A DNA stretch of 64,000 nt, from the NCBI RefSeq assembly GCF_028331445.1, contig NZ_JAQMHX010000010.1:1-64000 (forward strand), in the 5' to 3' direction. The translations under genes were made by a program, and so were the position numbers. Shown in pieces: positions 17,640-26,973 of the stretch. Numbering within the stretch: the stretch's first letter is position 1; every line of letters starts with the position of its first letter. Under the pieces are notes generated by a model that was not told where the DNA came from, searched no databases, and worked only from the letters and a program-made list of their open reading frames with translations. Source of the stretch: Candidatus Phyllobacterium onerii (GTDB lineage: Bacteria; Pseudomonadota; Alphaproteobacteria; Rhizobiales; Rhizobiaceae).

Positions 17640-18515
17640 GGGGTGCTCACATTGAACAATGGAGATCCGTCGATTGAAGTGCGAACAAATCCGTAGCGGC
17701 TACGATACTCTCACTCATACCCGGATCGCGCATCATCGCACCTTGCCTTGTCACAGTTCGGGAAACCATTCGTTTATTTAGATATGCCGCGGATCGCTGC
17801 TTATTTTGCTGTCGCCACTCACGCATCCTTGCAGCCAACTTGGCACTAGGCTCAGCCCGTCTGCTTTTGCCTCAATTGATGAGCGGTGAGCGGCACGCAT
17901 TTCCGCATTTCCTCGGCACGCTTGGATTTGCGCACGGCTTCAGTGACCTCATGCCGTTTCATCCTCCCTACTCAGGCAGCTGCTCTATGGAGTATCTGCT
18001 AAAAGCGTAACACCGATAGCCCATAGCGCGGCAATCACGAGAAAAAATTTTCAGCAACCGCGGTTCACATAGCAAAAACACCAAATGCGCTGCGACTGGT
18101 ATTCAACTTCAGCCAGAGCAGATTTGTTCCACTACTTTTCGGCTCACGGTGGAACTGCTTGCCGTGATGCAGGGAGCAAAGAGCATTCGAATGTTTTTTG
18201 GCGCACATCTCGAGTCTCGCAACACCACGGTACGAAGTTGCGGCGGGGCCGTCACTACGCCGGAACAAAAACGGTGCACCCAAGTTAGATCACAGTCCGA
18301 AGGAATGATCTGGCCCTTCGACAGTGGACCGCTGCAAACCGCCCATCGGTTAAACCCCTGTGGCGGGCCTCACTTTTCCGAGGAACAATTTCATTCTGGC
18401 GGTTCTTTTGGGGTCGGAGTTGCGAGTCCTCTGACCCGAGGCTCGAGGTCGTCAAGGTTACACCGGCGTCGAGCCTCACCGTTAAAAGCACTTGGGCGGT
18501 GCTAGAGGAGCGGTA
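17640..18515. other. gene-poor stretch with two doubtful minus-strand micro-ORFs
   Basis: On the minus strand an ATG at 17962 opens a 36-residue basic peptide (MKRHEVTEAVRKSKRAEEMR at its start, stop at 17852) with GGAGG directly abutting the ATG. A 63-residue frame (17838-17647, TTG start) follows. Both are rich in Arg/Lys and could be real small proteins or remnants. From about 17970 to 18500 no supported gene was seen on either strand. Confidence 0.3.
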
Positions 18516-18653
18516 ATGCATATCGACATTTTACGGCGCTTATCTCTACACCGTATAATCTTTATGATAGCAGCCGTAGCGTCGGTGTCGGCTTTATGCT
18601 GCTATTTGCATCGTAGCCCAAGTTTTTTAAAAAGCAGCAGGCATGCGCTTTAA
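18516..18653 (+). CDS. putative 45-residue membrane peptide (RRLSL family, member 1)
   Basis: ATG 18516 follows GAGGAG with five bases between. The 45-residue product starts with a basic segment containing ILRRLSLHR, then one hydrophobic helix (about residues 14-30, IIFMIAAVASVSALCCY), and a polar tail. It would sit in the inner membrane with a positive N-terminus inside. The ILRRLSL heptapeptide recurs in the overlapping ORF at 18643, encoded almost entirely by different synonymous codons. The DNA around this ORF has a degenerate direct repeat near 19.24-19.37 kb. The family is unknown to me. Confidence 0.4.
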   Translation: MHIDILRRLSLHRIIFMIAAVASVSALCCYLHRSPSFLKSSRHAL

Positions 18654-18744
18654 CATCCTCAGGCGGCTAAGCCTAATTCGCTCCCGTTCGGCCAATGCCG
18701 ATGAGCAAAATCCATGGAGCGTTTCTCGCCGCTGGATAGATTGA
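18643..18744 (+). CDS. putative 33-residue peptide (RRLSL family, member 2)
   Basis: ATG 18643 opens a 33-residue peptide starting MRFNILRRLSLIRSRSANAD. It overlaps the 3' end of the previous small ORF by 11 bases in another frame. Seven residues (ILRRLSL) are shared with that ORF; six of the seven codons differ, all synonymously. The rest is dissimilar and lacks a membrane helix, so this copy may be truncated. Confidence 0.3.
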   Translation: MRFNILRRLSLIRSRSANADEQNPWSVSRRWID

Positions 18745-18964
18745 CGTAGTTGCGCTGCAGAACGGGCGTTTAAAAATCTCTGGAATTTGTTACCGATTTC
18801 TATCTCGGGATGTCTAGCTTTGAAACGCCCATTTTCGACCGGCAGCAATGAAGGACCGCTGTCCGAGAAAAAACTCGTTTTGCCCTCCGCATGGTCAACT
18901 GGTGGACATAGCATTGCGTAAAATTGCACAGCCGGTATCCTCCATTTTTAACATGGAGGCTGCC

Positions 18965-19178
18965 ATGGCGACGCAGTTAAATGGACGTTTGGAATGCTCC
19001 GAATGCCACCACCACGTATCTGCGGATAGCCGCGCAAGTACGATCTGAGAGTCCAATATTATGTACCACCTGCGGTAACTATGTCGGCAGTTGGCATGAA
19101 GCCGAGAGTAGTTTTATGAAGCAGGGCGGTTTGAATGGAGTATTCGATCTACATGATGGCCACATCATTAAGAGATGA
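18965..19178 (+). pseudogene. small zinc-ribbon-like protein, frameshifted
   Basis: The first frame starts at ATG 18965 behind a well-placed GGAGG and reads MATQLNGRLECSECHHH. A second frame then continues YLRIAAQVRSESPILCTTCG, then NYVGSWHE, SFMKQGGLNGVFDLHDG and HIIKR. Joined, they make a ~70-residue protein with two CxxC pairs (CSEC and CTTC), a likely zinc ribbon followed by a conserved GGLNGVFDL segment. One frameshift near 19000-19010 separates them. I do not know a name for this family. Confidence 0.55.
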
Positions 19179-19294
19179 CAACGCTATCCTTGCTCTCTGT
19201 GTCATCCAGGCGATCTAACTTTCAGGCCGGGGTTCCTCGTTAGGGCGAGAACTGTGTCGAGCCACACGGTTTGAAGCCAGCAAAGGAGCGGTAG

Positions 19295-19366
19295 TGCGTA
19301 CGAGCGATTTCAGGCGCTTATCTTCATCGTCGTCGATGCTATGCTGGATATTTGCGTCGCAATAAG
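19295..19366 (+). pseudogene. degenerate third copy of the RRLSL small ORF
   Basis: After AAAGGAGCGGTA, a GTG opens 23 codons including DFRRLS and then MLCWIF before a stop. The flanking DNA from about 19237 resembles that around the 18516 ORF: the GTCGAGCC-type lead-in, the AGGAGCGGTA start context and GGCGCTTATCT. It is an imperfect direct repeat of about 110 bp. The helix is largely lost. Confidence 0.3.
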
Positions 19367-20107
19367 CACTTTCAACAATTCGATCGTGAAACGGTCGGAC
19401 TCAGTCCGCGATCCGCGCTAGTTAATTTCCAAGCGGTCTATGGCTCAAAAAAAGACGGCAAGTTTGATCTCGCCGTCTAATTCATGAGTCCTGATTAAAC
19501 GGGGGTGGTCAGGTACCCAGCCGGACTGTCTCGGCAAATAAGCAACTACGAGGATATATGATTGTTCCTCTATAGTCCGCCGCTGGACCAATGTTGTCCG
19601 CGCACGAAGGAAAGCTCGCCAAGTACCTTTGAGTCAGCTATCAGCAAGTTCTCAGAATCCCATGAATGAGCTCAATCTCAAGCCGGATGATTCTTCCATC
19701 TGCGATATAGTATACCGCGTCATAGCTTGACCGCTCAGCCGCCGTTCCACCTCGTACCAGCGACCGATGTAGCTGCTACACAAATTTACAGAAGATTTGG
19801 TCTTTGCCGAGACAGTATCAGGCACCCGCATATTTGTGGTGCCACACGTTTCGGCCATTCCACATAATCGGGCTCGAAACGTCGGTAAGCGTTCTTCCGG
19901 CGGTTCTGCGCAACGAACCGACCGGGTTCCCGGCGGACCAGATCCCAGTTGAGCGCGGATTCCGGCTGCTCCACCGCTAATCGAAAACCCGGTCACTAAC
20001 TATTTGGAATGAACGCTACTTAGACCGATGGGGTAAGTTTGGTTGCCTTGCGGTTTCCAAGACAGCACCCTACCCTCCGCGTCGGGAGTTTCCTTCCAGG
20101 AGGAGCT
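19367..20107. other. gap with unsupported minus-strand ORFs
   Basis: Between 19652 and 19996 two overlapping minus-strand frames (114 and 62 residues) could represent a decayed gene. One segment, SALNWDLVRREPGRF, then NAYRRFEPDYVEWPKR, looks protein-like, but I recognise no family and see no start site. Nothing else in the 740 bp is supported apart from the ribosome-binding site of the next gene (AGGAGGAG, 20098-20105). Confidence 0.35.
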
Positions 20108-23011
20108 ATGTGGCGCATTTATACCTGTCTCAGGTATGAACACGACAATCGTCTTGTAGCGATCGCCGTGGGAATATGTGTACTTGGAAGCCTGATCAGC
20201 GCGATGTTCCTCCAACGCGGGGTGATCTCAACGAGGGAAAAACGTTTCTACTGGATCGTATTGTCCGGAATCGTGACGGGGATCGTCATCTGGACTACCC
20301 ATTTTGCAGCCATGCTTGGGTTTGCTCCAGGCCTAAATTTTAAATTTGACGCAGCTACCGCCATTATGTCGGGGTTCGTGTGCATACTATTTGGGGTTGT
20401 GGGCTGGATTGTAGGGTTTGGCGGAACACATCAACGGGGCGTTATTGGAGGGACACTCGTAGGGTTCGGGTTGGCAACCGGGCATTTTCTGGATATGGCC
20501 GCGCTACGGTTCAATGGCACCATGTCGTATGATAGCGATTTAATACTCGCTTCTGTTGTTGCGGGACTGTCGTTGAGTGCCCTGTCTGGTTGGCTGATGC
20601 AGCGAAGCCATGCTTCCGTGATGGCGCTTCCGACGGCGCTGGCTCTAGCAGGCGGAATCCTAAGCCTTCATTTCATCGCTATGGCCGGCCTGACAATTTT
20701 GCCATCGGTAGGTCCGGCGACAAACAATGGCGAGCTCGACGTTCACGCAATCGCCGTGGCCGTGATGGCTACTTCAGTGGCCATTGTGTCGATCGCGCTA
20801 GGTCTGACCTTCCATAGTCAGCGACTTGCACGGGCAACCGAAAGAGAACATGAGGCCATGCTTGGCGCTCTGAGTGCATTGCGTAAGAGCGAAGACCACC
20901 ATCGTGCATCAGTGGAACTCAACCCACAAATACCCTGGGTTGCCGACCCATCGGGATTGATCACCGAAATCGCGCCGCGGTGGGGAGAACTGGTGGGATT
21001 GCCGAGTGAACAGGCACTGGGTACTGGCTGGTCCCGAGTTGTCCATACTGCCGACTTGCCAGGTGTGATGGCAGTATGGAAGCGGGCGATCGAGACGGGG
21101 CAGAGGGATGCCGCCGATACGCGATACCGCATCAGGCTGCATGATGACAGCTATCGTTGGTTCCGCGCCGTCGCACGCCCTCGGCACAACGACAAGGGTG
21201 AAGTCATCGCGTGGTATGGGAATCTCGAAGACATCCACGACCAAGTTAAATCGGAACTTGCCCTCAGGGAAAGCGAAGAACGGTACAGGCTGGCTTCGCG
21301 CGCCACCAACGACGTGATCTGGGACTGGTCTGCGGAAACCAACTTGATAACTTGGGCGGGCGCTTACCTCGAAGTCTTGGGTTTCCCAGAGCTGAGCGAG
21401 CGAACTACGCTCGACTGGTGGGAACAGAGAATTCATCCCGAAGACAGAGAGCGTATTGTGAGTTCCCAGTTGTCGTTGGAATTTGGAGATAATAGTCAAT
21501 GGGATCACGAATATCGAATGCGAGTGGCTGGTGGCGACTACATCCACGTATATTCCCGCGGCCAGATCGTTCGGAACATTCAAGGGCGGGCCATAAGAGC
21601 TGTAGGGTCAATCAAAGACATAACAGCCCGTAAAAGAATCGAGCGAGATCTCCGGTGGACTGCCAACCATGATCCGCTCACGAAGTTGCCTAACCGATCC
21701 TTGTACTCAGATGGACTGGACACTGCCATAGAACGTGCCCGCAAGTACGGTGGATGCGTTGGTCTTATCGTGGTTGACCTCAACAAATTCAAGGTCCTCA
21801 ACGATAGCATGGGCCACGCCGTCGGAGATGCCGTGCTGGTCGAGGTTGCCGCAAGGCTTTCAAGGACTATTCCCCAAGGCGCGATGGCAGCACGTCTTGG
21901 AGGCGATGAGTTTGCCATTATCCTTCCCAACGTACCTTTGACGGACGCGAAAGCAGAGATGGTCCAGGCGATCCTTTCTCCCATAGACGCGCCGTTCTTG
22001 GTCGACGACATCAGAATTAATGTCATGCTGAGCGCCGGGTTTGCGATTTGGCCAAGGGATGCGGAAACCGCAGACGATCTGTTGAAATGCGCCGATCTGG
22101 CCCTTTACGTTGCAAAGGCCGATACACCCGGGACAATCCGAGGCTTTCGACCCGAGATGAGGCAGGCATCTGAAACAACGAGACGGATGCTCGCCGATGC
22201 GAGGACTGCCCTCAGTCGCAACCGGATCGTACCCTTCTATCAGCCAAAGATTTGCCTCAGGACCGGAAGAATATTGGGATTTGAAGCTCTTCTCCGTTGG
22301 TACGACAAGCATGCTAACATAAAGCCGCCAAGTGACATTGCCGCAGCTTTCTCTGATTCCATTCTTGCCGTCCAACTTACAGAACGGATGCTGGATCGCA
22401 TTATCGCGGATTGTACGAAGTGGAAACAGGCCGGAATACCGATTCTGCGAATTGCATTTAATGTCACTGGAGCTGATTTTGGGCGTGGTGATTTAGCCGA
22501 TCGGATACTGAACAAAATTGCGGCCGCACAACTGGACCCTTCCTGTTTTGAGATTGAAGTAACGGAATCAGTCTTCATAGGCCATTTTTCGTCTCGCGTC
22601 GAACGAGCTTTGCGCCGACTGAGAGACGAAGGACTAACAGTCGCTTTGGACGATTTTGGCACTGGATACGCTTCTCTTACGCACCTTCAGCGGTTCGCCA
22701 TCGACGTAATCAAGATCGACCGATCTTTCATAATGCGCCTATCAGAAGACACGGCGGGAACGGCGATCGTGAATGGGGTCCTGCAGATGGCCCAGAGCAT
22801 GAGGATCAAGACCGTCGCAGAAGGTGTCGAAACGCCAGAGCAAGCCGAGTACTTGTGCAAGAGAGGTTGCGACGTGGGGCAAGGATATCTGTTCAGTCGC
22901 GCAATTGATGCGTCCACGATTCCACTTCTGCTGTCGGATGAAAAGCTTCAGCTTTCCGAATGGTATGAAGAAACGATTGATAAGGAGGCGGGTGGCGGTT
23001 CGGCACCATAG
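20108..23011 (+). CDS. MHYT-PAS-PAS-GGDEF-EAL cyclic-di-GMP signalling protein
   Basis: The protein has 967 residues. The N-terminal ~235 residues form a seven-helix MHYT sensor, with the repeated motif THFAAMLGF, GHFLDMAAL and LHFIAMAGL, proposed to sense gases through metal. Two PAS domains follow (about 260-380 and 390-510; the second ends RAVGSIKDITARKR). Next is a GGDEF diguanylate cyclase domain with an intact GGDEF near 597, and an EAL phosphodiesterase domain with EALLRW near 725, EVTES, LDDFGTGYASL, KIDRSF and AEGVET. All catalytic residues are visible in both, but no RxxD inhibitory site is seen before GGDEF. It probably sets cyclic-di-GMP levels in response to oxygen, NO or CO. The start has AGGAGGAG. 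It has no operon partner. Confidence 0.92.
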   Translation: MWRIYTCLRYEHDNRLVAIAVGICVLGSLISAMFLQRGVISTREKRFYWIVLSGIVTGIVIWTTHFAAMLGFAPGLNFKFDAATAIMSGFVCILFGVVGWIVGFGGTHQRGVIGGTLVGFGLATGHFLDMAALRFNGTMSYDSDLILASVVAGLSLSALSGWLMQRSHASVMALPTALALAGGILSLHFIAMAGLTILPSVGPATNNGELDVHAIAVAVMATSVAIVSIALGLTFHSQRLARATEREHEAMLGALSALRKSEDHHRASVELNPQIPWVADPSGLITEIAPRWGELVGLPSEQALGTGWSRVVHTADLPGVMAVWKRAIETGQRDAADTRYRIRLHDDSYRWFRAVARPRHNDKGEVIAWYGNLEDIHDQVKSELALRESEERYRLASRATNDVIWDWSAETNLITWAGAYLEVLGFPELSERTTLDWWEQRIHPEDRERIVSSQLSLEFGDNSQWDHEYRMRVAGGDYIHVYSRGQIVRNIQGRAIRAVGSIKDITARKRIERDLRWTANHDPLTKLPNRSLYSDGLDTAIERARKYGGCVGLIVVDLNKFKVLNDSMGHAVGDAVLVEVAARLSRTIPQGAMAARLGGDEFAIILPNVPLTDAKAEMVQAILSPIDAPFLVDDIRINVMLSAGFAIWPRDAETADDLLKCADLALYVAKADTPGTIRGFRPEMRQASETTRRMLADARTALSRNRIVPFYQPKICLRTGRILGFEALLRWYDKHANIKPPSDIAAAFSDSILAVQLTERMLDRIIADCTKWKQAGIPILRIAFNVTGADFGRGDLADRILNKIAAAQLDPSCFEIEVTESVFIGHFSSRVERALRRLRDEGLTVALDDFGTGYASLTHLQRFAIDVIKIDRSFIMRLSEDTAGTAIVNGVLQMAQSMRIKTVAEGVETPEQAEYLCKRGCDVGQGYLFSRAIDASTIPLLLSDEKLQLSEWYEETIDKEAGGGSAP

Positions 23012-23732
23012 TGGAGATCATTACGGGGGCAGGGCACGGATAAGAGCTACGGCCAAGCAATCTCACGTTCCTTGGAGGAACGGGACGCGGCCGGGCTTAT
23101 CGAAGGCCTTTAAAACCACGCAATTATGTAGCAAAAACCACCAGACTTAGAATCCAGCATGACATCGCCTCGATCGCGCAGATTGGGAGCAGTGCCGAAT
23201 GGATGTTGCGGTCGAGTTGAAACGGAAAAGGGGCGAGGAGATTTTCGACGGGCTGGTCGAAGTCCGCGAGACGCAAGCGAGTTTGGAAGTCCCTTTACCG
23301 AGCACTTGTAGCGGCCGCGGCTCATGGAATAGCAACGCAGCGTGCCGCAGCTAGGGCAATAGGGATCTCGTGGGTTTCAGGCCAGCGCATCAAATATCAG
23401 AGCAAATACACAACAACAGGCGTAGTCCGCATCGAAATGCAATTGCGCCAAGCCGTTCATGCTCGCCATAATCCCTTCCGACCCGGGACAGTGGGTTTTT
23501 CGTAGCGATGCAGGGATGATTGTCTAAATGTGCCTCTTTTGTTGCTTTCTGCGAGTCCACACATGCTTGCCCATGCAGCGGTTGCTTTGTTCGAATTGCG
23601 TAGTGGGGGAAAATGACGCCCTCGTGATGCACGTGGGCGGTTGCCGATCAGGACTTTGTTTCCGGGAGCTTATCCTGTATTGCCACCCACTCGAAGGCGG
23701 GCTCCTCTTTTGTTTAAGACATCGGCGTTCCA
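23012..23732. other. gap with no supported gene
   Basis: About 720 bp between the cyclic-di-GMP protein and the DUF4325 remnant. Short frames exist, such as a plus-strand one from the ATG at about 23200 encoding VAVELKRKRGEEIFDGLVEV, but none has a ribosome-binding site and recognisable similarity. No terminator was identified. Confidence 0.4.
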
Positions 23733-24069
23733 GATTTTCGGCAGCTGACTGACTTCACCCGATGTCCCGGTCCAAGATTCAGAAGGCATGGTCCCTTCAG
23801 CGGACAAGAGCTTAGAGAGCGGGCTGATTGGGCCGGCACTTAAGTCAGCCGTCCAAAACGACACGAAGGTCACGGTCATCCTGGACGGAACTTTTAGCTA
23901 CCCTTCTTCATTCCTGGAGGAAGCTTTCGGCGTCCTCGTTCAACAGGGGTTCAGCAAGGAAGATATCGGTCATCTCGAAATCGTTGCTCATTCAAGTCGC
24001 ATGCAACACCACAAGATTACAGCCGAAAGGTCCATCAAGGACCAGTTAAATTTTGGGAAGCGAAATTAA
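23733..24069 (+). pseudogene. DUF4325 (STAS-like) protein, frameshifted
   Basis: One frame reads LTDFTRCPGPRFRRHGPFSG, then QELRER (about 23745-23815). The next continues LIGPALKSAVQNDTKVTVIL, then DGTFSYPSSFLEEAFGVLVQ and GFSKEDI (to 24069). Together they form the N-terminus and core of DUF4325, a STAS-like domain with the typical SSFLEEAFGGLV helix. An extra base near 23818 breaks the frame, and no start codon is visible for the first part. DUF4325 proteins are often found beside ATP-binding proteins in accessory regions; none is present here. Confidence 0.65.
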
Positions 24070-24254
24070 TGGTCAACGCCACAGAACCCACATCCGCAAC
24101 AATCTTGTCGTTTACGGCCAAGCGCCCATTCATCCCGAACTCAGCCGCGAACAGCCTCACACGCACTGAACATGAGGTTGTGTGCGAAGCCGCAGATGGC
24201 GCGTGGTACCACGCAGAGGCATTGCGGACAGAGAAGTCACTTCCAAAGAAATAG
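24069..24254 (+). CDS. short hypothetical protein coupled to DUF4325 frame
   Basis: The ATG at 24069 overlaps the stop of the DUF4325 frame (TAATG). The 61-residue product has a Thr/Ala/Pro-rich start and a middle TRTEHEVVCEAADGAWYHAE. I recognise no family. The overlap suggests a former two-gene operon in which the first gene is now broken. It may itself be truncated, because a charged segment in another frame (REVTSKEIDGKVADHS) follows. Confidence 0.35.
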   Translation: MVNATEPTSATILSFTAKRPFIPNSAANSLTRTEHEVVCEAADGAWYHAEALRTEKSLPKK

Positions 24255-24714
24255 ATGGCAAGGTTGCAGACCATTCGACGTGTCGGCTAAGTCGACGGCG
24301 AAGACAAGTGGATTCTCGTGCGGATCCCGGCATAGAACCGGCCATGCCGATCGATGTAACTGTTACGTACTTAGATTTATCCGGCTCCAGTAATATCATC
24401 GCATCAACCTTCAGTGTCGATCGTGCACATCACCTGATGAACAGTGTCATCAGGATCAAGCAGTACAGATTTTCCGGATTGCCTTGCATCCGACTTCGCG
24501 GCTTCGGTCGCAATGGTCGATTAATCAGAAATGAATTGGGCCACACCAGCAGACGAGTGGCATGCGCATAGGCTGCAACATTTGCGGTTCCTCAAAATCC
24601 AGAATGGTCAGGTTGTCGACTTTCGCGGGCGATGGAAATCACTTTGAATTCTGGCCGGCGGCACTAACGACGAAATGGCTGAAGCATTGAACTCGTGAAG
24701 GGAAGGGGACCACC
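24255..24714. other. gap with a possible decayed gene end
   Basis: The frame from 24344 (MPIDVTVTYLDLSGSSN...) and a second frame ending at 24643 (WHAHRLQHLRFLKIQNGQVV, then DFRGRWKSL and a stop) look protein-like but lie in different frames without clear starts. I treat this as remnants. The ribosome-binding site of the next gene (AAGGGGA) lies at about 24703. Confidence 0.3.
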
Positions 24715-26664
24715 ATGAGTAAATCTGACGTAAGATCAAACGGATCGCAGAAAGAAGTGGAGGAACCTCGGTCACCATGTAGGTCCATCAACAAACCCAA
24801 CAAAAAACCGGACGACGAGCCTTGCTCGCAGAATGCTGCCGCCAGCTGCAACATAAACATCCACATCAAAAGCACTGGCACCATCAACATCTACAATTGT
24901 TCCACGCCTTGCGAGCCTGAACATGGCGGTCCAAAAGACTGCAGACCCAGTAAACCTGCCGGTTCTTGTCTTGCCGTACCCGCCGGACGAAAACACAAGC
25001 TCAGCCGGGAGCAAAGGCTGAGCAAGTGGAGCCATGGGACGCCTGTGCCAAGTGCGTTGGCGGCAAGCACGCTTCACACAATTCGGCGATACCTTCTCAA
25101 CAACCCGCCAGCAAATGCCCTGGAAACCTCGTCTTTTTCCATTTTGTCCAGAATGACGCCTGAGATGCGCGAGGTGATGTCCTGTGCCGTATCGTCCTAC
25201 GATGGACTGCCGAAAGAACAACGGAAGCAACTGTTCGACACGTCACTGGCTTTGGGAGACGATCAGCCGGTCGACCCAGACTTGTTGGCGACGGCAGTGC
25301 TGCAGGAGCTTACCCGTCGCATCGGTCTCGTGATATTCAATGATCCGGACGGGCTCGAACAGGAACGCCCGGGACAAATCCGCGTCTACGAACCAGTGGG
25401 AGAAGATTTCTTCACCCAAGTACGAATCTGCCGGGTCAATGACCTGAGAACCGCAAATTACATTCCAACCCTTACTCCGGGAGACCTTCTTCCTGATGAG
25501 GTCCAACATGATTGCACATCTCAGATCGTCGACGGCGCGGTTCAGGTCGTTTGCCAGGTTCGAACTGACGATTGTCCCGGCTACCGTTTCAACGAGGAAG
25601 TATGTTTGCGCGTTCTCGATATCGAGGCGGGCAATTCGGTAGTCCTGCGGGGCGTGAACTACTTCAGCACCGACGCAAAGGTAAGATTGACATCGCGGCC
25701 CCCTGCCACAGTCGTCCGCGAAGTGGACGCCCATGTTTTCGGCGACGTCACAACGCCTGTCAGAGAAACTGTAAACGGCGAGTCAGTGCTGATCAATGAT
25801 TGCCGCGTTGACGACAGGATTACATTCCGGCTCCCTGATGACCTGCCGCCCGCGATTTACGAGATACAGGTCGTTGTCCCCAATGTCACCGGCATCGCGT
25901 CGTTGGGACCGTTCATGATCTCCAATACCGAGTTCATCAACGTATTGCCTGCATCGACGGCAAGGTTCCAGATAACTGCGGAACGTCTTGGGTGCCGAAA
26001 GGAATCGTCGCCCACGTGGGCCGGTTCCGACGAGGTCGGACTGACGTTCCTGACGATCGCGCTTTTCCCCGACCTTACCATGAGCGAAGCCGTCTCCAAC
26101 AAGTTCCCGATATTCGGAGACGTCGATTCCGCGGAAAACCGCTCCTTGAACCGCGTGCTCTTCGACCAGCAGCAACCGATCGCCGCAGTTGTCGTTACCG
26201 CGCTCGGGCACGAGGTAGACGGCCAGGATGCCTATGACAACATGATCACCGACTGGAAGGACATCTTTGTCGATCTCGTCAAGGATCAATGGAAGTACAT
26301 TACCGCCGGTCTATCGGCAGCGGGTGGGATTGCTGCTATCGCCAAGCTCGGACCCTACGCTTGGATCGCCATCGGAATAGGTGCATTGGTCACAGCGGGC
26401 ATCGATCTGATCATCGCGCTGTGGGCTCCCGCCGATCTGATCATCGAGGACAGCCTCGGATATTCGACGGCCGATCTTACGGCGCTCACGAGCGAGAACT
26501 ATCCCGCGCCGTCGACTGCAAGCTATGTCACTGCGGGAAAGATCACGGTGAATCCCCAATTCGTCGACAAGATACCGCTCCAATATCGGGTGCGGCATGA
26601 CTACGTCGATCAGGATGAGGACACACGATACGACGTCACGTACCGGATCAATCGTGTAGCGTAG
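24715..26664 (+). CDS. large unrecognised multidomain protein
   Basis: This is a 649-residue protein of unknown function. Residues 1-90 are polar and disordered-looking, with Cys residues and a short beta-prone stretch NINIHIKSTGTINIYNCS. Residues ~110-230 are mixed alpha/beta. Residues ~300-400 resemble an IPT/TIG-like immunoglobulin fold (IEAGNSVVLRGVNYFSTDAK, then a strand-rich LPPAIYEIQVVVPN). Residues ~430-520 begin with the GSDEVGLTF and FGDVDSAENRSLN pattern of a beta-sandwich. A Gly/Ala-rich hydrophobic segment follows at about 540-590 (AGLSAAGGIAAIAKLG, then WIAIGIGALVTAGIDLIIAL), long enough for one or two membrane helices. No N-terminal signal peptide is visible. ATG 24715 has AAGGGGA upstream. 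It looks intact in a region of broken genes. An adjacent transglutaminase gene is convergent. Confidence 0.7.
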   Translation: MSKSDVRSNGSQKEVEEPRSPCRSINKPNKKPDDEPCSQNAAASCNINIHIKSTGTINIYNCSTPCEPEHGGPKDCRPSKPAGSCLAVPAGRKHKLSREQRLSKWSHGTPVPSALAASTLHTIRRYLLNNPPANALETSSFSILSRMTPEMREVMSCAVSSYDGLPKEQRKQLFDTSLALGDDQPVDPDLLATAVLQELTRRIGLVIFNDPDGLEQERPGQIRVYEPVGEDFFTQVRICRVNDLRTANYIPTLTPGDLLPDEVQHDCTSQIVDGAVQVVCQVRTDDCPGYRFNEEVCLRVLDIEAGNSVVLRGVNYFSTDAKVRLTSRPPATVVREVDAHVFGDVTTPVRETVNGESVLINDCRVDDRITFRLPDDLPPAIYEIQVVVPNVTGIASLGPFMISNTEFINVLPASTARFQITAERLGCRKESSPTWAGSDEVGLTFLTIALFPDLTMSEAVSNKFPIFGDVDSAENRSLNRVLFDQQQPIAAVVVTALGHEVDGQDAYDNMITDWKDIFVDLVKDQWKYITAGLSAAGGIAAIAKLGPYAWIAIGIGALVTAGIDLIIALWAPADLIIEDSLGYSTADLTALTSENYPAPSTASYVTAGKITVNPQFVDKIPLQYRVRHDYVDQDEDTRYDVTYRINRVA

Positions 26665-26973
26665 GCCCACTGTGATCGCGACGAATGCGGGTGCGGTTGG
26701 AACTCAACATCGGCGCGGGAGCGGACGATCCGGCGGCCCCCCAGGCACACTCAGTGCGCCGAGCGTCACATTTGACGCTGGCGGCGGAACGCTCAACTTC
26801 AGTCCGACGTCCGCCAGCGATGGCAGCGGTGCTGGCGATCTTGCCCAATCACTGGTCGTGTATGCTGCAAGCCCGGCACGACCCGTAGCGTAGACGGATA
26901 TGGCCTGCCATCTTGATTATTATCGAACTGCGCAAAGTGTATGGCCAGCACGGGCCGTTGGGGGCGACCCTGG
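26665..26973. other. short gap, possible repeat-protein remnant
   Basis: A GTG-started frame (26672-26893) encodes 73 residues, with TLSAPSVTFDAGGGTLNFSP reminiscent of autotransporter passenger repeats. It is short, has no ribosome-binding site and no partner domain. I treat it as unsupported or a fragment. Confidence 0.3.

Noticed and set aside
26672-26893. Autotransporter-repeat-like 73-codon frame
   Set aside because: No ribosome-binding site, no beta-barrel domain nearby, and only a short low-complexity similarity.
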